Positions 24,931 through 33,120 of a stretch of 42,684 nt of DNA are shown one piece after another. How positions within the stretch are numbered: position 1 is the stretch's first letter; the number at the start of each line of letters is the position of its first letter. The translations under genes were made by a program, and so were the position numbers. Origin of the DNA: Candidatus Poribacteria bacterium. Lineage in GTDB: Bacteria; Poribacteria; WGA-4E; WGA-3G. The notes under the pieces are model-generated. The model was not told where the DNA came from, ran no database searches, and saw only the letters and a program-made list of their open reading frames with translations. The stretch covers positions 13,640 to 56,323 of the forward strand of contig JAGWBV010000014.1 in the NCBI GenBank assembly GCA_021295715.1. The letters are read 5' to 3'.

Positions 24931-26406
24931 ATGGTTCAAGAGAGACGAATTCTCTACGAGCATCTGGATGTGCCTGATATAAACACGTTCGATGTCTTTC
25001 GACAATACGACGGTTACACGCGTTTTGAAAAGGCAATCGCCGAATATCAACCAGACGATATTGCTAAAATGGTAATGGATTCCGGGTTGAAAGGTAGAGG
25101 TGGTGCCGGATTTTCAACAGGCTTGAAATGGAGTTTTGTTCCAAAAGACATAAAACCGTGTTACCTCTGTTGCAACGCTGACGAAAGTGAACCCGGAACA
25201 TTCAGTAACCGCTACGTTTTAGAAAAGAATCCACACCTATTAATTGAGGGTATCCTGATTTGCTGCTATGCGATGGGCATTGAGACGACTTATATCTACA
25301 TTCGCGGTGAATTCACACTCGGGAAAAAGATGTTGGATGCCGCTATCAAGGAAGCCTACGAGAAGGGATACCTCGGTAAAGACATCCGTGGAACTGGACT
25401 TAACGTTGACATCTATTCGCACCCAGGTGCCGGTGCCTATATCTGTGGCGAGGAGACAGGACTCATTGAATCGCTTGAGGGTAAACGCGGGCAACCTCGG
25501 AACAAACCGCCGTTCCCTGCAGTTGAAGGTGTGTTTGGGAAACCAACGGTCGTCCAGAATGTTGAGACACTGTGCAACCTACCCTTCATCGTTGGTAACG
25601 GTGTTGAGTGGTACACCCAAATGGGACCGACATACGCCGATACGCGTTCTGATCCGCCGACACCCGATCCCAACACGGGCACGAAACTCTATTGCATCAG
25701 TGGTGATGTTAACAAACCCGGTGTTTATGAACTCGATCTTGGTTTGACCTGTTCGGAACTCATTGAGGTGGCAGGTGGATTGCGCGGCGAAGAGGTGAAA
25801 GCGGTTATCCCTGGTGGTAGCTCCGCACCGATTTTAACGCACTATGAGTTGGACACGCGACTTGATTTTACTTCCCTCACGCTTGCCAAATCAATGCTCG
25901 GTTCCGGCGGTATCATTGTCATGAACGAGACTCGGAATATCGTCGATTGCCTGCTCAATATCATGAAGTTCTACGCCCATGAATCGTGTGGACAGTGCAC
26001 GCCGTGCCGCTGGGGAACCCCATGGGTGCGAGATATTGTCCAACGCATTGCCGACGGAAACGGACGAAAAGACACGATGACACGTCCCAAATTCGGTGTC
26101 GCTGAAAATGGTAGATGGGGTGATACCGGTGAGACAGAAGAAATCTACGAAGACTTGGATTTACTGGAAAGTGTCGCCAATAACATTGCAAATGTGGATA
26201 CGATGACGTGGAATACGATTTGTGTCTTTGGTATCGCGGTTTCCTGGCCCGCCGTGAGTTATATGCGTAAGTTCCGACCGGAATTTGAAGCCACCATCCG
26301 AGAAGGTAAACTCGTGACGCTACCTGTTGCTGAAGCAACCGTGCCACCGGAGGAAAATTACGCGTATCAACAGCGGTTTGTTCCGAAAGAGTTCGCTGAC
26401 CTGTAA
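24931..26406 (+). CDS. nuoF: NADH-quinone oxidoreductase subunit F (NADH/FMN-binding)
   Basis: Oxidises NADH through FMN and passes electrons to cluster N3. Motifs: GLKGRGGAGFSTGLKWSF near 53 (NADH), CNADESEPGTFSNR near 80 (FMN), GAGAYICGEETGLIESLEG near 168 and the N3 set SCGQCTPCR plus a later C in TICVFGIAVSWP. At 491 residues it is about 50 longer than usual. The extra length includes an insertion of roughly 25 residues between the N3 cysteine groups (around KFGVAENGRWGDTGETEE). Strong AGGAG site before ATG 24931. The 205-nt gap to nuoG is a repeat. Confidence 0.96.
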   Translation: MVQERRILYEHLDVPDINTFDVFRQYDGYTRFEKAIAEYQPDDIAKMVMDSGLKGRGGAGFSTGLKWSFVPKDIKPCYLCCNADESEPGTFSNRYVLEKNPHLLIEGILICCYAMGIETTYIYIRGEFTLGKKMLDAAIKEAYEKGYLGKDIRGTGLNVDIYSHPGAGAYICGEETGLIESLEGKRGQPRNKPPFPAVEGVFGKPTVVQNVETLCNLPFIVGNGVEWYTQMGPTYADTRSDPPTPDPNTGTKLYCISGDVNKPGVYELDLGLTCSELIEVAGGLRGEEVKAVIPGGSSAPILTHYELDTRLDFTSLTLAKSMLGSGGIIVMNETRNIVDCLLNIMKFYAHESCGQCTPCRWGTPWVRDIVQRIADGNGRKDTMTRPKFGVAENGRWGDTGETEEIYEDLDLLESVANNIANVDTMTWNTICVFGIAVSWPAVSYMRKFRPEFEATIREGKLVTLPVAEATVPPEENYAYQQRFVPKEFADL

Positions 26407-26413
26407 GACTAAC

Positions 26414-26611
26414 CTTAGTCAGCAATTAACGGTACTGGTCAGCAGTCGGTAAAGAGGGTTTCGTTAGTTCCAAAGCAGTAGCCTGCAACAATACGCAGAA
26501 ATCCGCAGAAACGCCCAAGCAAAAACCCCAAGCAAAAACACGCAGGCGGATTTACGGAACGCACGAGAAAGTCGGAGCGTCCATTATTCCTCCGCAAGGA
26601 AAAATTAAAAT
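26414..26611 (+). repeat. Composite intergenic repeat, copy D, ending at the nuoG start
   Basis: Left: TTAGTCAGCAATTAACGG and AGCAGTCGGTAAAGAGGG. Middle: AATACGCAGAAATCCGCAG and CGCCCAAGCAAAAACC, shared with the copy at 38.9 kb. Right: GCGGATTTACGGAACGC, then AGCGTCCATTATTCC, TCCGCAAGGA and an A/T run ending at the nuoG ATG. AAGGA at 26596-26600 is the only ribosome site for nuoG. Confidence 0.75.
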
Positions 26612-28270
26612 ATGGCATTTGTTAAACTAAATGACCTTGAGATAGAGGTTGAAGACGGAACGAATGTAGTCGAAGCAGCAAGGGAACACGGTATTGAAGT
26701 CCCTCACTACTGTTATCACCCTGGGTTGAGCCGACCTGCAAATTGCAGAATGTGTCTCGTTGAGCCACACGTTTTCTTCCCACCTGCTGGTGCAATCGTC
26801 CCGGATCGGCAGCTCGCAACGGGATGTACGACCGTGCTAAGAACAGCACCACCGGATAGGAAACTTGACGGGAAATATGACTTTATTGTTCGGACAGATA
26901 GCCCGCGTGTGCAGAAGGCACGAGCGGATATACTTGAATTTCTCCTTGTCCATCATCCTCTTGATTGTCCAGTCTGTGATCAGGCGGGTGAGTGTGACCT
27001 GCAAGACTACTCACATCGACACGGATACGATAAGAGTCGTTATCTTGAGGTGAAAAATGTTCCACCCAAGAAAGACTTAGGACCCGATGTACTGCTCTAC
27101 GCAACACGCTGTGTTGTCTGCACCCGATGTATTCGATTTGCGGATGAGGTATCTGGAACGGGCGAATTAGGCTTAGTCCACCGCGGCTCGCATGACGAAA
27201 TTGATATTCCAAGAAGTCATGAAGGTATCCCTTTGCAACTGCTGGATAACAAATTGGCAGGAAATGTCGTTGATATTTGTCCTGTTGGTGCGCTGATTAG
27301 CAAGGATTTCTTGTTCAAGTCTCGTCCGTGGTTTTTGGAAAAAGCGAATAGTGTCTGTTCAGGTTGTAGTGTCGGCTGTAATATCACCGTAGAATATAAA
27401 GCCGATGGCGTCTACAGGATCAAGCCACGCTTCCATGAAGACATTAACCAACATTGGATGTGTGACGATGGTCGCCTCGGTTACCACTATGTCAACAGCG
27501 ATGACCGGCTCCAACTCCCACTTAAACGGGTTGATGACGAACTCACTCCGACACATTGGGCAGATGCCTTAGGGACGATTACAGAAAAATTGTCGGACAT
27601 AGAAACTGAAGATATTGTTGTTATCGGCTCTGCACAGGGGACAAATGAAGACAACTACGTTTTACAGCAGTTCGCTCATGATGTCCTGAAAACAACGCAG
27701 TTGGGACTCTTTGGGCAGCTGCCCGGTGAAGAACACAAGTTCCCACAATTTACGATTGAAGCCGACAAGAACCCAAATACGGCAGGCGCGCGAACGATAC
27801 TCGGTTCTGCGAATGGGAATGTCGTTTTAGAGGGTGATACGCTTTGGGAAAAGGTATCGGGTGCAAAAGTCGTTTACCTCGTGAGTGGTGGACCGGAACG
27901 TCCTCTCGAAGATGCTGAAAAAACCGCATTGGAGAGCGTTGATTTCCTTATCGTGCAAGATGTTTTGCCTTCAGAAGCAACGCAGTTAGCTGATGTGGTG
28001 CTACCCGGAACAACTTTCGCCGAGAAAGATGGCACCTTCACTAACTCGACAGGTTGGGTGCAGCGGATTCGTAAGGCAATTGATCCACCGGGCGAAGCGC
28101 GTGTGGATTGGGAAATTACGCAGCAGATTGCCCAGCAGCTCGGTGGTGAGATGAACTATCACTTCGCGGGTGAGATTGCATTGGCTATTGCAGAGCATGT
28201 GCCGGGCTATACTGACACAACACATCAAAAAATTGGAGATGCAGGAATTAAATTGGCGATTAGCAATTAG
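26612..28270 (+). CDS. nuoG: NADH-quinone oxidoreductase subunit G
   Basis: 75-kDa-type iron-sulfur subunit. Ligand sets visible: N1b at C34, C45, C48, C72; N5 at H115, C119, C122, C128; N4 at C167, C170, C173, C223; and N7 as C249-x2-C252-x3-C256-x27-C284, an extra cluster present only in some bacteria. The following molybdopterin-type domain is short, giving 552 residues where many bacteria have 700-900. The last codons (LAISN, stop) are written by the downstream repeat, so the native C-terminus may have been lost. No nuoI follows. Confidence 0.95.
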   Translation: MAFVKLNDLEIEVEDGTNVVEAAREHGIEVPHYCYHPGLSRPANCRMCLVEPHVFFPPAGAIVPDRQLATGCTTVLRTAPPDRKLDGKYDFIVRTDSPRVQKARADILEFLLVHHPLDCPVCDQAGECDLQDYSHRHGYDKSRYLEVKNVPPKKDLGPDVLLYATRCVVCTRCIRFADEVSGTGELGLVHRGSHDEIDIPRSHEGIPLQLLDNKLAGNVVDICPVGALISKDFLFKSRPWFLEKANSVCSGCSVGCNITVEYKADGVYRIKPRFHEDINQHWMCDDGRLGYHYVNSDDRLQLPLKRVDDELTPTHWADALGTITEKLSDIETEDIVVIGSAQGTNEDNYVLQQFAHDVLKTTQLGLFGQLPGEEHKFPQFTIEADKNPNTAGARTILGSANGNVVLEGDTLWEKVSGAKVVYLVSGGPERPLEDAEKTALESVDFLIVQDVLPSEATQLADVVLPGTTFAEKDGTFTNSTGWVQRIRKAIDPPGEARVDWEITQQIAQQLGGEMNYHFAGEIALAIAEHVPGYTDTTHQKIGDAGIKLAISN

Positions 28271-28421
28271 CAGTTAGTTGTTAGTTAAGAGGTTTGGTTC
28301 AACAGAGGGTTCTTCAGATAACCTCAAAATCCGTAGCTCGTAATGTAGTAGAGAGCGGATTCGAGGAACGCCCGTCAACGTAGAAACGCATGTTATTTAA
28401 CCGCAAGGAATAATTTAAAAA
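28254..28421 (+). repeat. Composite intergenic repeat, copy E, from the nuoG 3' end to the nuoH start
   Basis: Left: GGCGATTAGCAATTAGCAG and GTTAGTTAAGAGGT (the nuoG stop is inside this part). Middle: ATCCGTAGCTCGTAATGTAG and GAGAGCGGATTCGAGGAACG, matching copy A at 12.97 kb. Right: GTAGAAACGCATGTTATTTA, CCGCAAGGAA and an A/T run to the nuoH ATG. AAGGA at 28405-28409 is the nuoH ribosome site. Confidence 0.78.
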
Positions 28422-29606
28422 ATGGAAAATTTCCCTCTCGTTTTAGTCATCAGTTCAATCGTCAAGATTCTCATCGTCGTCCATATGTTGCTTATTGGCG
28501 TGATGTTAATGATCTGGGCGGAACGGCGGGTGAGCGGATGGATGCAGGATCGGTTGGGACCTAACAGGGTTGGACCACAAGGACTGCTCCAACCTGTCGC
28601 AGATGGGCTTAAGTTCTTGTTTAAAGAGGACCTTATCCCAGATCATGTAGATAAACCGCTTTATGTAATGGCACCCGCAATGCTGTTAGTCCCAGCGCTT
28701 GTTACAGTTGCTGTTGTGCCATTTGGGAGTTCTATTACGGTATTCGGACATGAAATACCGCTCCAGATTGCAGATATCAACATCGGTATTCTGTATGTAT
28801 TGGCGATAACATCCCTTGGGGTCTACGGTGTTGTCCTCGGGGCATGGGCATCTAATAACAAATATTCACTGCTGGGCGGTTTACGTTCCTCTGCACAGAT
28901 GATTAGTTACGAGCTAACACTCGGGTTGGCAATCATCGGTCTGCTGATGCTAACGAGTTCTCTCAGCCTTCGTGAAATCGCAAACGAGCAAGGCGCGTAC
29001 CCATGGCAGTGGAATTTCCTGATTCATTTCCCTGCATTTCTGGCGTTTACAACAGCGATGTTTGCGGAAACGAATCGATTGCCTTTTGATCTCGCTGAAG
29101 CGGAGCAGGAGCTTGTCGCAGGGTATCACACTGAATACAGTAGCATGAAATTTGCGATGTTTTTTATGGCTGAATATATGAACATGATTGTCGGTTCTGC
29201 CGTAACAGTGACGCTCTTCTTAGGCGGATGGCATTTCTTTGGTTTAGAAAATATGGGCGGTCCTGTATGGAGCGGACTCATCTCGTTCGGCATCTTTTTT
29301 GTTAAAACAGCGATTTTCCTGTTCGTATTTATCTGGGTGCGTTGGACGCTTCCTCGATTCCGCTATGACCAACTCATGAACTTGGGTTGGAAATTCCTAT
29401 TGCCTGTTGCCTTGAGTTCAATCGTCGTAACCGGCATTTTATGGATAACGACCAACTCTCGTCTGATCGTAGGTATCGGAAATGTGGTTTCCGCGTTTAT
29501 TGTTGTATCCATTGTCGCAGGACTCCTTGTCATGAGCACACCTAAGCCGGCAATCCAAGATAGTGACAATCAGCTTACCCCAACCGCTCTCGACGCAATA
29601 GAATAG
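28422..29606 (+). CDS. nuoH: NADH-quinone oxidoreductase subunit H
   Basis: Membrane subunit joining the peripheral arm to the proton-pumping arm and forming part of the quinone channel. 394 residues with about eight to nine helices. Family motifs: WAERRVSGWMQDRLGPNRVGPQGLLQPVADGLKFLFKED near 28 and the charged loop FAETNRLPFDLAEAEQELVAGYHTEYSSMKFAMFFMAEY near 210. nuoI would normally follow, but the next gene here is nuoJ, beginning only 11 nt after the nuoH stop. Confidence 0.97.
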   Translation: MENFPLVLVISSIVKILIVVHMLLIGVMLMIWAERRVSGWMQDRLGPNRVGPQGLLQPVADGLKFLFKEDLIPDHVDKPLYVMAPAMLLVPALVTVAVVPFGSSITVFGHEIPLQIADINIGILYVLAITSLGVYGVVLGAWASNNKYSLLGGLRSSAQMISYELTLGLAIIGLLMLTSSLSLREIANEQGAYPWQWNFLIHFPAFLAFTTAMFAETNRLPFDLAEAEQELVAGYHTEYSSMKFAMFFMAEYMNMIVGSAVTVTLFLGGWHFFGLENMGGPVWSGLISFGIFFVKTAIFLFVFIWVRWTLPRFRYDQLMNLGWKFLLPVALSSIVVTGILWITTNSRLIVGIGNVVSAFIVVSIVAGLLVMSTPKPAIQDSDNQLTPTALDAIE

Positions 29607-29617
29607 GAGGCATGCTT

Positions 29618-30142
29618 ATGAATGCAGAACAGATTCTATTTATTCTCTTTGGAGCGGTCTCGCTGATTGGCGCGATTGCTGTCATCTCGTTTCGACATCC
29701 GATTTATAGCGCGCTGTCGCTTATTGTAACGTTTTTCGCACAAGCAGGTCTTTTTGTCCTGCTGGGTGCACATTTCGTTGCAGCTGTGCAAGTCATCGTC
29801 TATGCCGGCGCGATTATGGTCCTGTTCCTCTTTGTGATTATGCTCTTGAACCTGGGGACACTCTCGGCGAAAGGGGCTATTGGAACGAAACTGAAGGGAT
29901 TCGCTGTTATTTTGGGCATCCTCCTTGCCGCCGAAGGCATTTATATTGCAATGAATGCACTCAACGATACCGCAGTGGCAGCGGCAGAACCTGCGGCAGC
30001 GGTAACGACAACCACTTATGATATTGGTGAACTCTTGTTCAGCAAGTACCTTTTACCGTTTGAGGTTACCTCGCTTATCTTGTTGGCAGCATTGATTGGC
30101 GTTATCGTTTTGGTAAAACGCGAAGGGCAAGAAGAAAACTAA
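29618..30142 (+). CDS. nuoJ: NADH-quinone oxidoreductase subunit J
   Basis: Membrane subunit with a pi-bulge helix important for coupling. 174 residues and five predicted helices. ISFRHPIYSALSLIVTFFAQAGLFVLLGAHFVAAVQVIVYAGAIMVLFLFVIMLLN is the typical central block. Of two close ATGs, 29618 lies 7 nt after AGGAGG (29605-29610); 29612 is only 1 nt away and unlikely. A 172-nt gap with an inverted repeat (AACAACG 30185-30191 / CGTTGTT 30217-30223) separates it from nuoK. Confidence 0.95.
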   Translation: MNAEQILFILFGAVSLIGAIAVISFRHPIYSALSLIVTFFAQAGLFVLLGAHFVAAVQVIVYAGAIMVLFLFVIMLLNLGTLSAKGAIGTKLKGFAVILGILLAAEGIYIAMNALNDTAVAAAEPAAAVTTTTYDIGELLFSKYLLPFEVTSLILLAALIGVIVLVKREGQEEN

Positions 30143-30314
30143 ATTTTTAATGATTCGCAAAGCGTTCAATCAAGCAATTGGTTTAACAACGATCCTCGCT
30201 TAAGAATCGCCTGCGCCGTTGTTGCAGGCTACCATCACTCTTCAGCTCTGTAAAGGCGGTATATTTATAGATCGGGCTATAATGCCTACAACTGTTAAGG
30301 GAAAAGGTTTTTAT

Positions 30315-30614
30315 ATGTCATTAGAGTATTATCTCATATTGAGCGCACTCTTGTTTACAACGGGAGTCATCGGCGTCCTCATCCGCAGGAACGCTATTAT
30401 CATCTTTATGTGTATTGAGTTGATGCTGAATGCGGCGAATCTTGCCTTTGTGGCAATCAGTCGTAGTCTCGGTGAGGCAACCGGACAGGTGTTCGTTTTC
30501 TTTGTCATGACTGTTGCTGCCGCTGAGGTGGCGATTGGACTCGCAATTATTGTGAGTGTTTTCAAACATCGACAAACAATCAATGTAGATGAAGTTAATT
30601 CGTTGAAGGGCTAA
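30315..30614 (+). CDS. nuoK: NADH-quinone oxidoreductase subunit K
   Basis: Three-helix membrane subunit, 99 residues. The two conserved membrane glutamates are visible in [16 protein letters not shown] and in [14 protein letters not shown]. The frame is open further upstream (to 30219), but the family begins at this ATG ([20 protein letters not shown]), which follows AAGGGAAAAGG. nuoL starts 54 nt later. Confidence 0.96.
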   Translation: MSLEYYLILSALLFTTGVIGVLIRRNAIIIFMCIELMLNAANLAFVAISRSLGEATGQVFVFFVMTVAAAEVAIGLAIIVSVFKHRQTINVDEVNSLKG

Positions 30615-30668
30615 GCAAAATTGGTTATCAGTTAAAGAAGATTCTGAGAACCAATACAAGGATAAAAA

Positions 30669-32570
30669 ATGACAATAGAATTAATTGTTATCCTGTTAGT
30701 TGCCCCACTTGTTGGGTTCCTGATTAACGGGTTATTAGGACTTGCAGAAAATAAGGGGCTAAAAGGTAACGAGCAACTCAGCGGCTGGATAGGTTCGCTT
30801 GCGGTGCTTGTCTCTTTAGTCTGCTCGATTATCGCTTTTGCCAGTTTGCACGGCGGTGCTGCCCCGTTCGATGAAACCCTGTATGAATGGATTACAGGCG
30901 AGTCGTTCGCGTTCAATATCGGGTTCCGTGTAGACGCACTAACGTCAGTGATGTTGTTAGTGATTACGGGTGTCGGCTTTCTCATCCACGTCTATTCGAT
31001 TGGCTACATGCATGGCGATGAAGGATATACACGCTATTTTGCCTATCTGAACCTATTCGTCTTTGCAATGTTAATCTTGGTCCTCGGAAATAACTATCTG
31101 ATGATGTTCGTTGGGTGGGAGGGTGTTGGACTCTGCTCATATCTTCTCATAGGATTTTGGTATGAGAAGCAAACGGCGACGGATGCTGGAAAAAAGGCGT
31201 TCATCGTGAACCGGATTGGCGACTTCGGGTTCTTGCTGGGTATGTTTACGCTGTTCGCTGCGTTCGGAACCCTCGATTTCGCATCAATATTTGATGCCGC
31301 TGAGGCAGATAATTTTCAGAAAGTTTTTGGTGCCAGTACCCTCGTAATTGCTACTTTGCTACTCTTCGTTGGCGCGATAGGTAAATCGGCGCAGATTCCG
31401 CTCTATGTATGGCTCCCCGACGCAATGGAAGGTCCCACACCTGTCAGTGCTTTGATTCACGCTGCTACAATGGTGACAGCGGGTGTATATATGATAGCAC
31501 GCTCGGCTGTGCTTTATAATATCGCACATACCGGCGAAGTGGTCGCGTGGGTCGGTGTTTTAACTGCCTTCTTCGCCGCAACGATCGCACTTACCCAGAA
31601 CGATATAAAACGTATCCTCGCCTATTCTACTGTGAGTCAACTCGGTTATATGTTCCTTGGTGTTGGTGTTGGTGCTTATGCATCTGGTGTTTTCCACTTA
31701 GTGACACATGCCTTCTTTAAAGGGTTGATGTTCCTCACCGCTGGTAGTGTGATGCACGCGATGGCGAATGAATTGGATATGCGAAGGATGGGCGGCTTAA
31801 AGGCAAAGATGCCGATAACGCATTGGACTTTTTTAGTCGGTGCTCTTGCTATTGCGGGGTTTCCGTTTCTGAGCGGTTTCTGGAGCAAGGATGAAATCTT
31901 ACACAGTGCATGGGGGAGTTCGCCACTTATTTACGTCATCGGCTTAGTCACGGCATTCTTGACGGCGTTTTATATGTTCCGTCTAATCTTTGTGACGTTT
32001 TATGGTGAATCTCGTGTTGAACCTGAAGTCGCTTCGCATCTGCACGAGTCACCACCCGTCATGTGGGTACCGCTCGCAATTCTGGCGATTCCTTCTGCCT
32101 TGATTGGCTTACTTTTGGGTTGGGGTGGACATGAAAGTTGGTTCCACCACTTCACGAAGAGTGTTTTTCCAGAGGCGCACCATGAGGCATCGGGTAATGT
32201 CATCTTATTTATGGTGATTTCATCTGTGGTCGGTTTGGCGGGAATTGCGTTTGCTTGGTCGCGCTATCGTGAAAGAACGCCATCTGAGGCGCCTACCAAT
32301 GCGCTACACAAACTTCTTGTGAACAAGTACTATGTAGACGAGGTATACAACGCGCTCATTGTGCAACCGATTAAAAACGGTTCTCATTATCTGCTCTGGC
32401 GAATTGTCGATAACGGCATTATTGATGGGATTGTCAACGGTGTAGGATCTATTATCCGATTTATTGGTGGAACGTTGCGCCGCCTCCAGACAGGAATTGT
32501 CCAAGCGTATATTGTATCAATGGTTCTCGGAATAGTGTTATTCCTCGCATACTATCTGTTTTTTACGTAG
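30669..32570 (+). CDS. nuoL: NADH-quinone oxidoreductase subunit L
   Basis: Antiporter-like proton-pumping subunit with the long lateral helix. 633 residues. Typical motifs: YSIGYMHGDEGYTRYFAYLNLFVFAM near 111, LMMFVGWEGVGLCSYLLIGFW near 144, YVWLPDAMEGPTPVSALIHAATMVTAGVY near 245 and ILAYSTVSQLGYM near 316, with pump residues E and K in the expected helices. Normally nuoM follows directly; here a DUF5069 gene intervenes. Confidence 0.97.
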   Translation: MTIELIVILLVAPLVGFLINGLLGLAENKGLKGNEQLSGWIGSLAVLVSLVCSIIAFASLHGGAAPFDETLYEWITGESFAFNIGFRVDALTSVMLLVITGVGFLIHVYSIGYMHGDEGYTRYFAYLNLFVFAMLILVLGNNYLMMFVGWEGVGLCSYLLIGFWYEKQTATDAGKKAFIVNRIGDFGFLLGMFTLFAAFGTLDFASIFDAAEADNFQKVFGASTLVIATLLLFVGAIGKSAQIPLYVWLPDAMEGPTPVSALIHAATMVTAGVYMIARSAVLYNIAHTGEVVAWVGVLTAFFAATIALTQNDIKRILAYSTVSQLGYMFLGVGVGAYASGVFHLVTHAFFKGLMFLTAGSVMHAMANELDMRRMGGLKAKMPITHWTFLVGALAIAGFPFLSGFWSKDEILHSAWGSSPLIYVIGLVTAFLTAFYMFRLIFVTFYGESRVEPEVASHLHESPPVMWVPLAILAIPSALIGLLLGWGGHESWFHHFTKSVFPEAHHEASGNVILFMVISSVVGLAGIAFAWSRYRERTPSEAPTNALHKLLVNKYYVDEVYNALIVQPIKNGSHYLLWRIVDNGIIDGIVNGVGSIIRFIGGTLRRLQTGIVQAYIVSMVLGIVLFLAYYLFFT

Positions 32571-32629
32571 CCCGTTTGTATTTTAAATGTGAACCCTCCT
32601 TCTTTGAGGAACACTGATGGAGGAAGAAA

Positions 32630-33040
32630 ATGAAACAGAAAACTTTTCGACCACGGGATATGCTCAACAAAGAAGTTGCCGTGATCTGTGGGGTCGCCAG
32701 GTTGACAGATAAAGCACGAGCTGCCCACGCTGGAGAAATCGGACGTTATAAATACGGTGCTGATTCCAAACAAGATACTGCGATTTTATCCTTTCTCAAT
32801 ATCTCAGCGGAGGCTTTTCAGGAAGTTGCTGTGCAAATCGACAATGATGTCAAATTGGGTGCGTGGATTCTGGACAACTGTGGAAGATCAGATAAAGATA
32901 TTTCCACCTTCAACCGTAAGTTAAGAACTTGGTGGAAAAATAAAATACCTGCAGACAGTTTCTCGAAACGCCGCCGCGAATTGGGGCAGCAAGAAGAAAA
33001 TAGGATGCGGTATTGGCTTTACCCTTGGTTCTGGCGGTGA
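32630..33040 (+). CDS. DUF5069-type protein within the nuo operon
   Basis: A 136-residue soluble protein. The first 100 residues match DUF5069 by pattern: GVARLTDKARAAHAGEIGRYKYGADS (family: L.R..DKARA...G..GEY), ILSFLNISAEAFQEVAV, and a C-terminal D..L..WI......S..DI..FN..L. The last 35 residues are basic and tryptophan-rich. The function of DUF5069 is unknown. Strong GGAGGAAG site before ATG 32630; the gene has the same strand as nuoL (59 nt before) and nuoM (80 nt after), so it should be made together with complex I. Confidence 0.75.
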   Translation: MKQKTFRPRDMLNKEVAVICGVARLTDKARAAHAGEIGRYKYGADSKQDTAILSFLNISAEAFQEVAVQIDNDVKLGAWILDNCGRSDKDISTFNRKLRTWWKNKIPADSFSKRRRELGQQEENRMRYWLYPWFWR

Positions 33041-33120
33041 TTTATTCCTTTAAGAGAGGAAATCGCGATCGGTAGGTTGTGCCTATCGACGGAAGTTAAG
33101 ATACCCTAAAGGAGGTTTCC

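Noticed and set aside
30615-30668. Possible repeat fragment between nuoK and nuoL (GGTTATCAGTTAAAGAAG)
   Set aside because: Only about 18 nt resemble the TTATC/TCAGT units and no other repeat part is present; could be chance.
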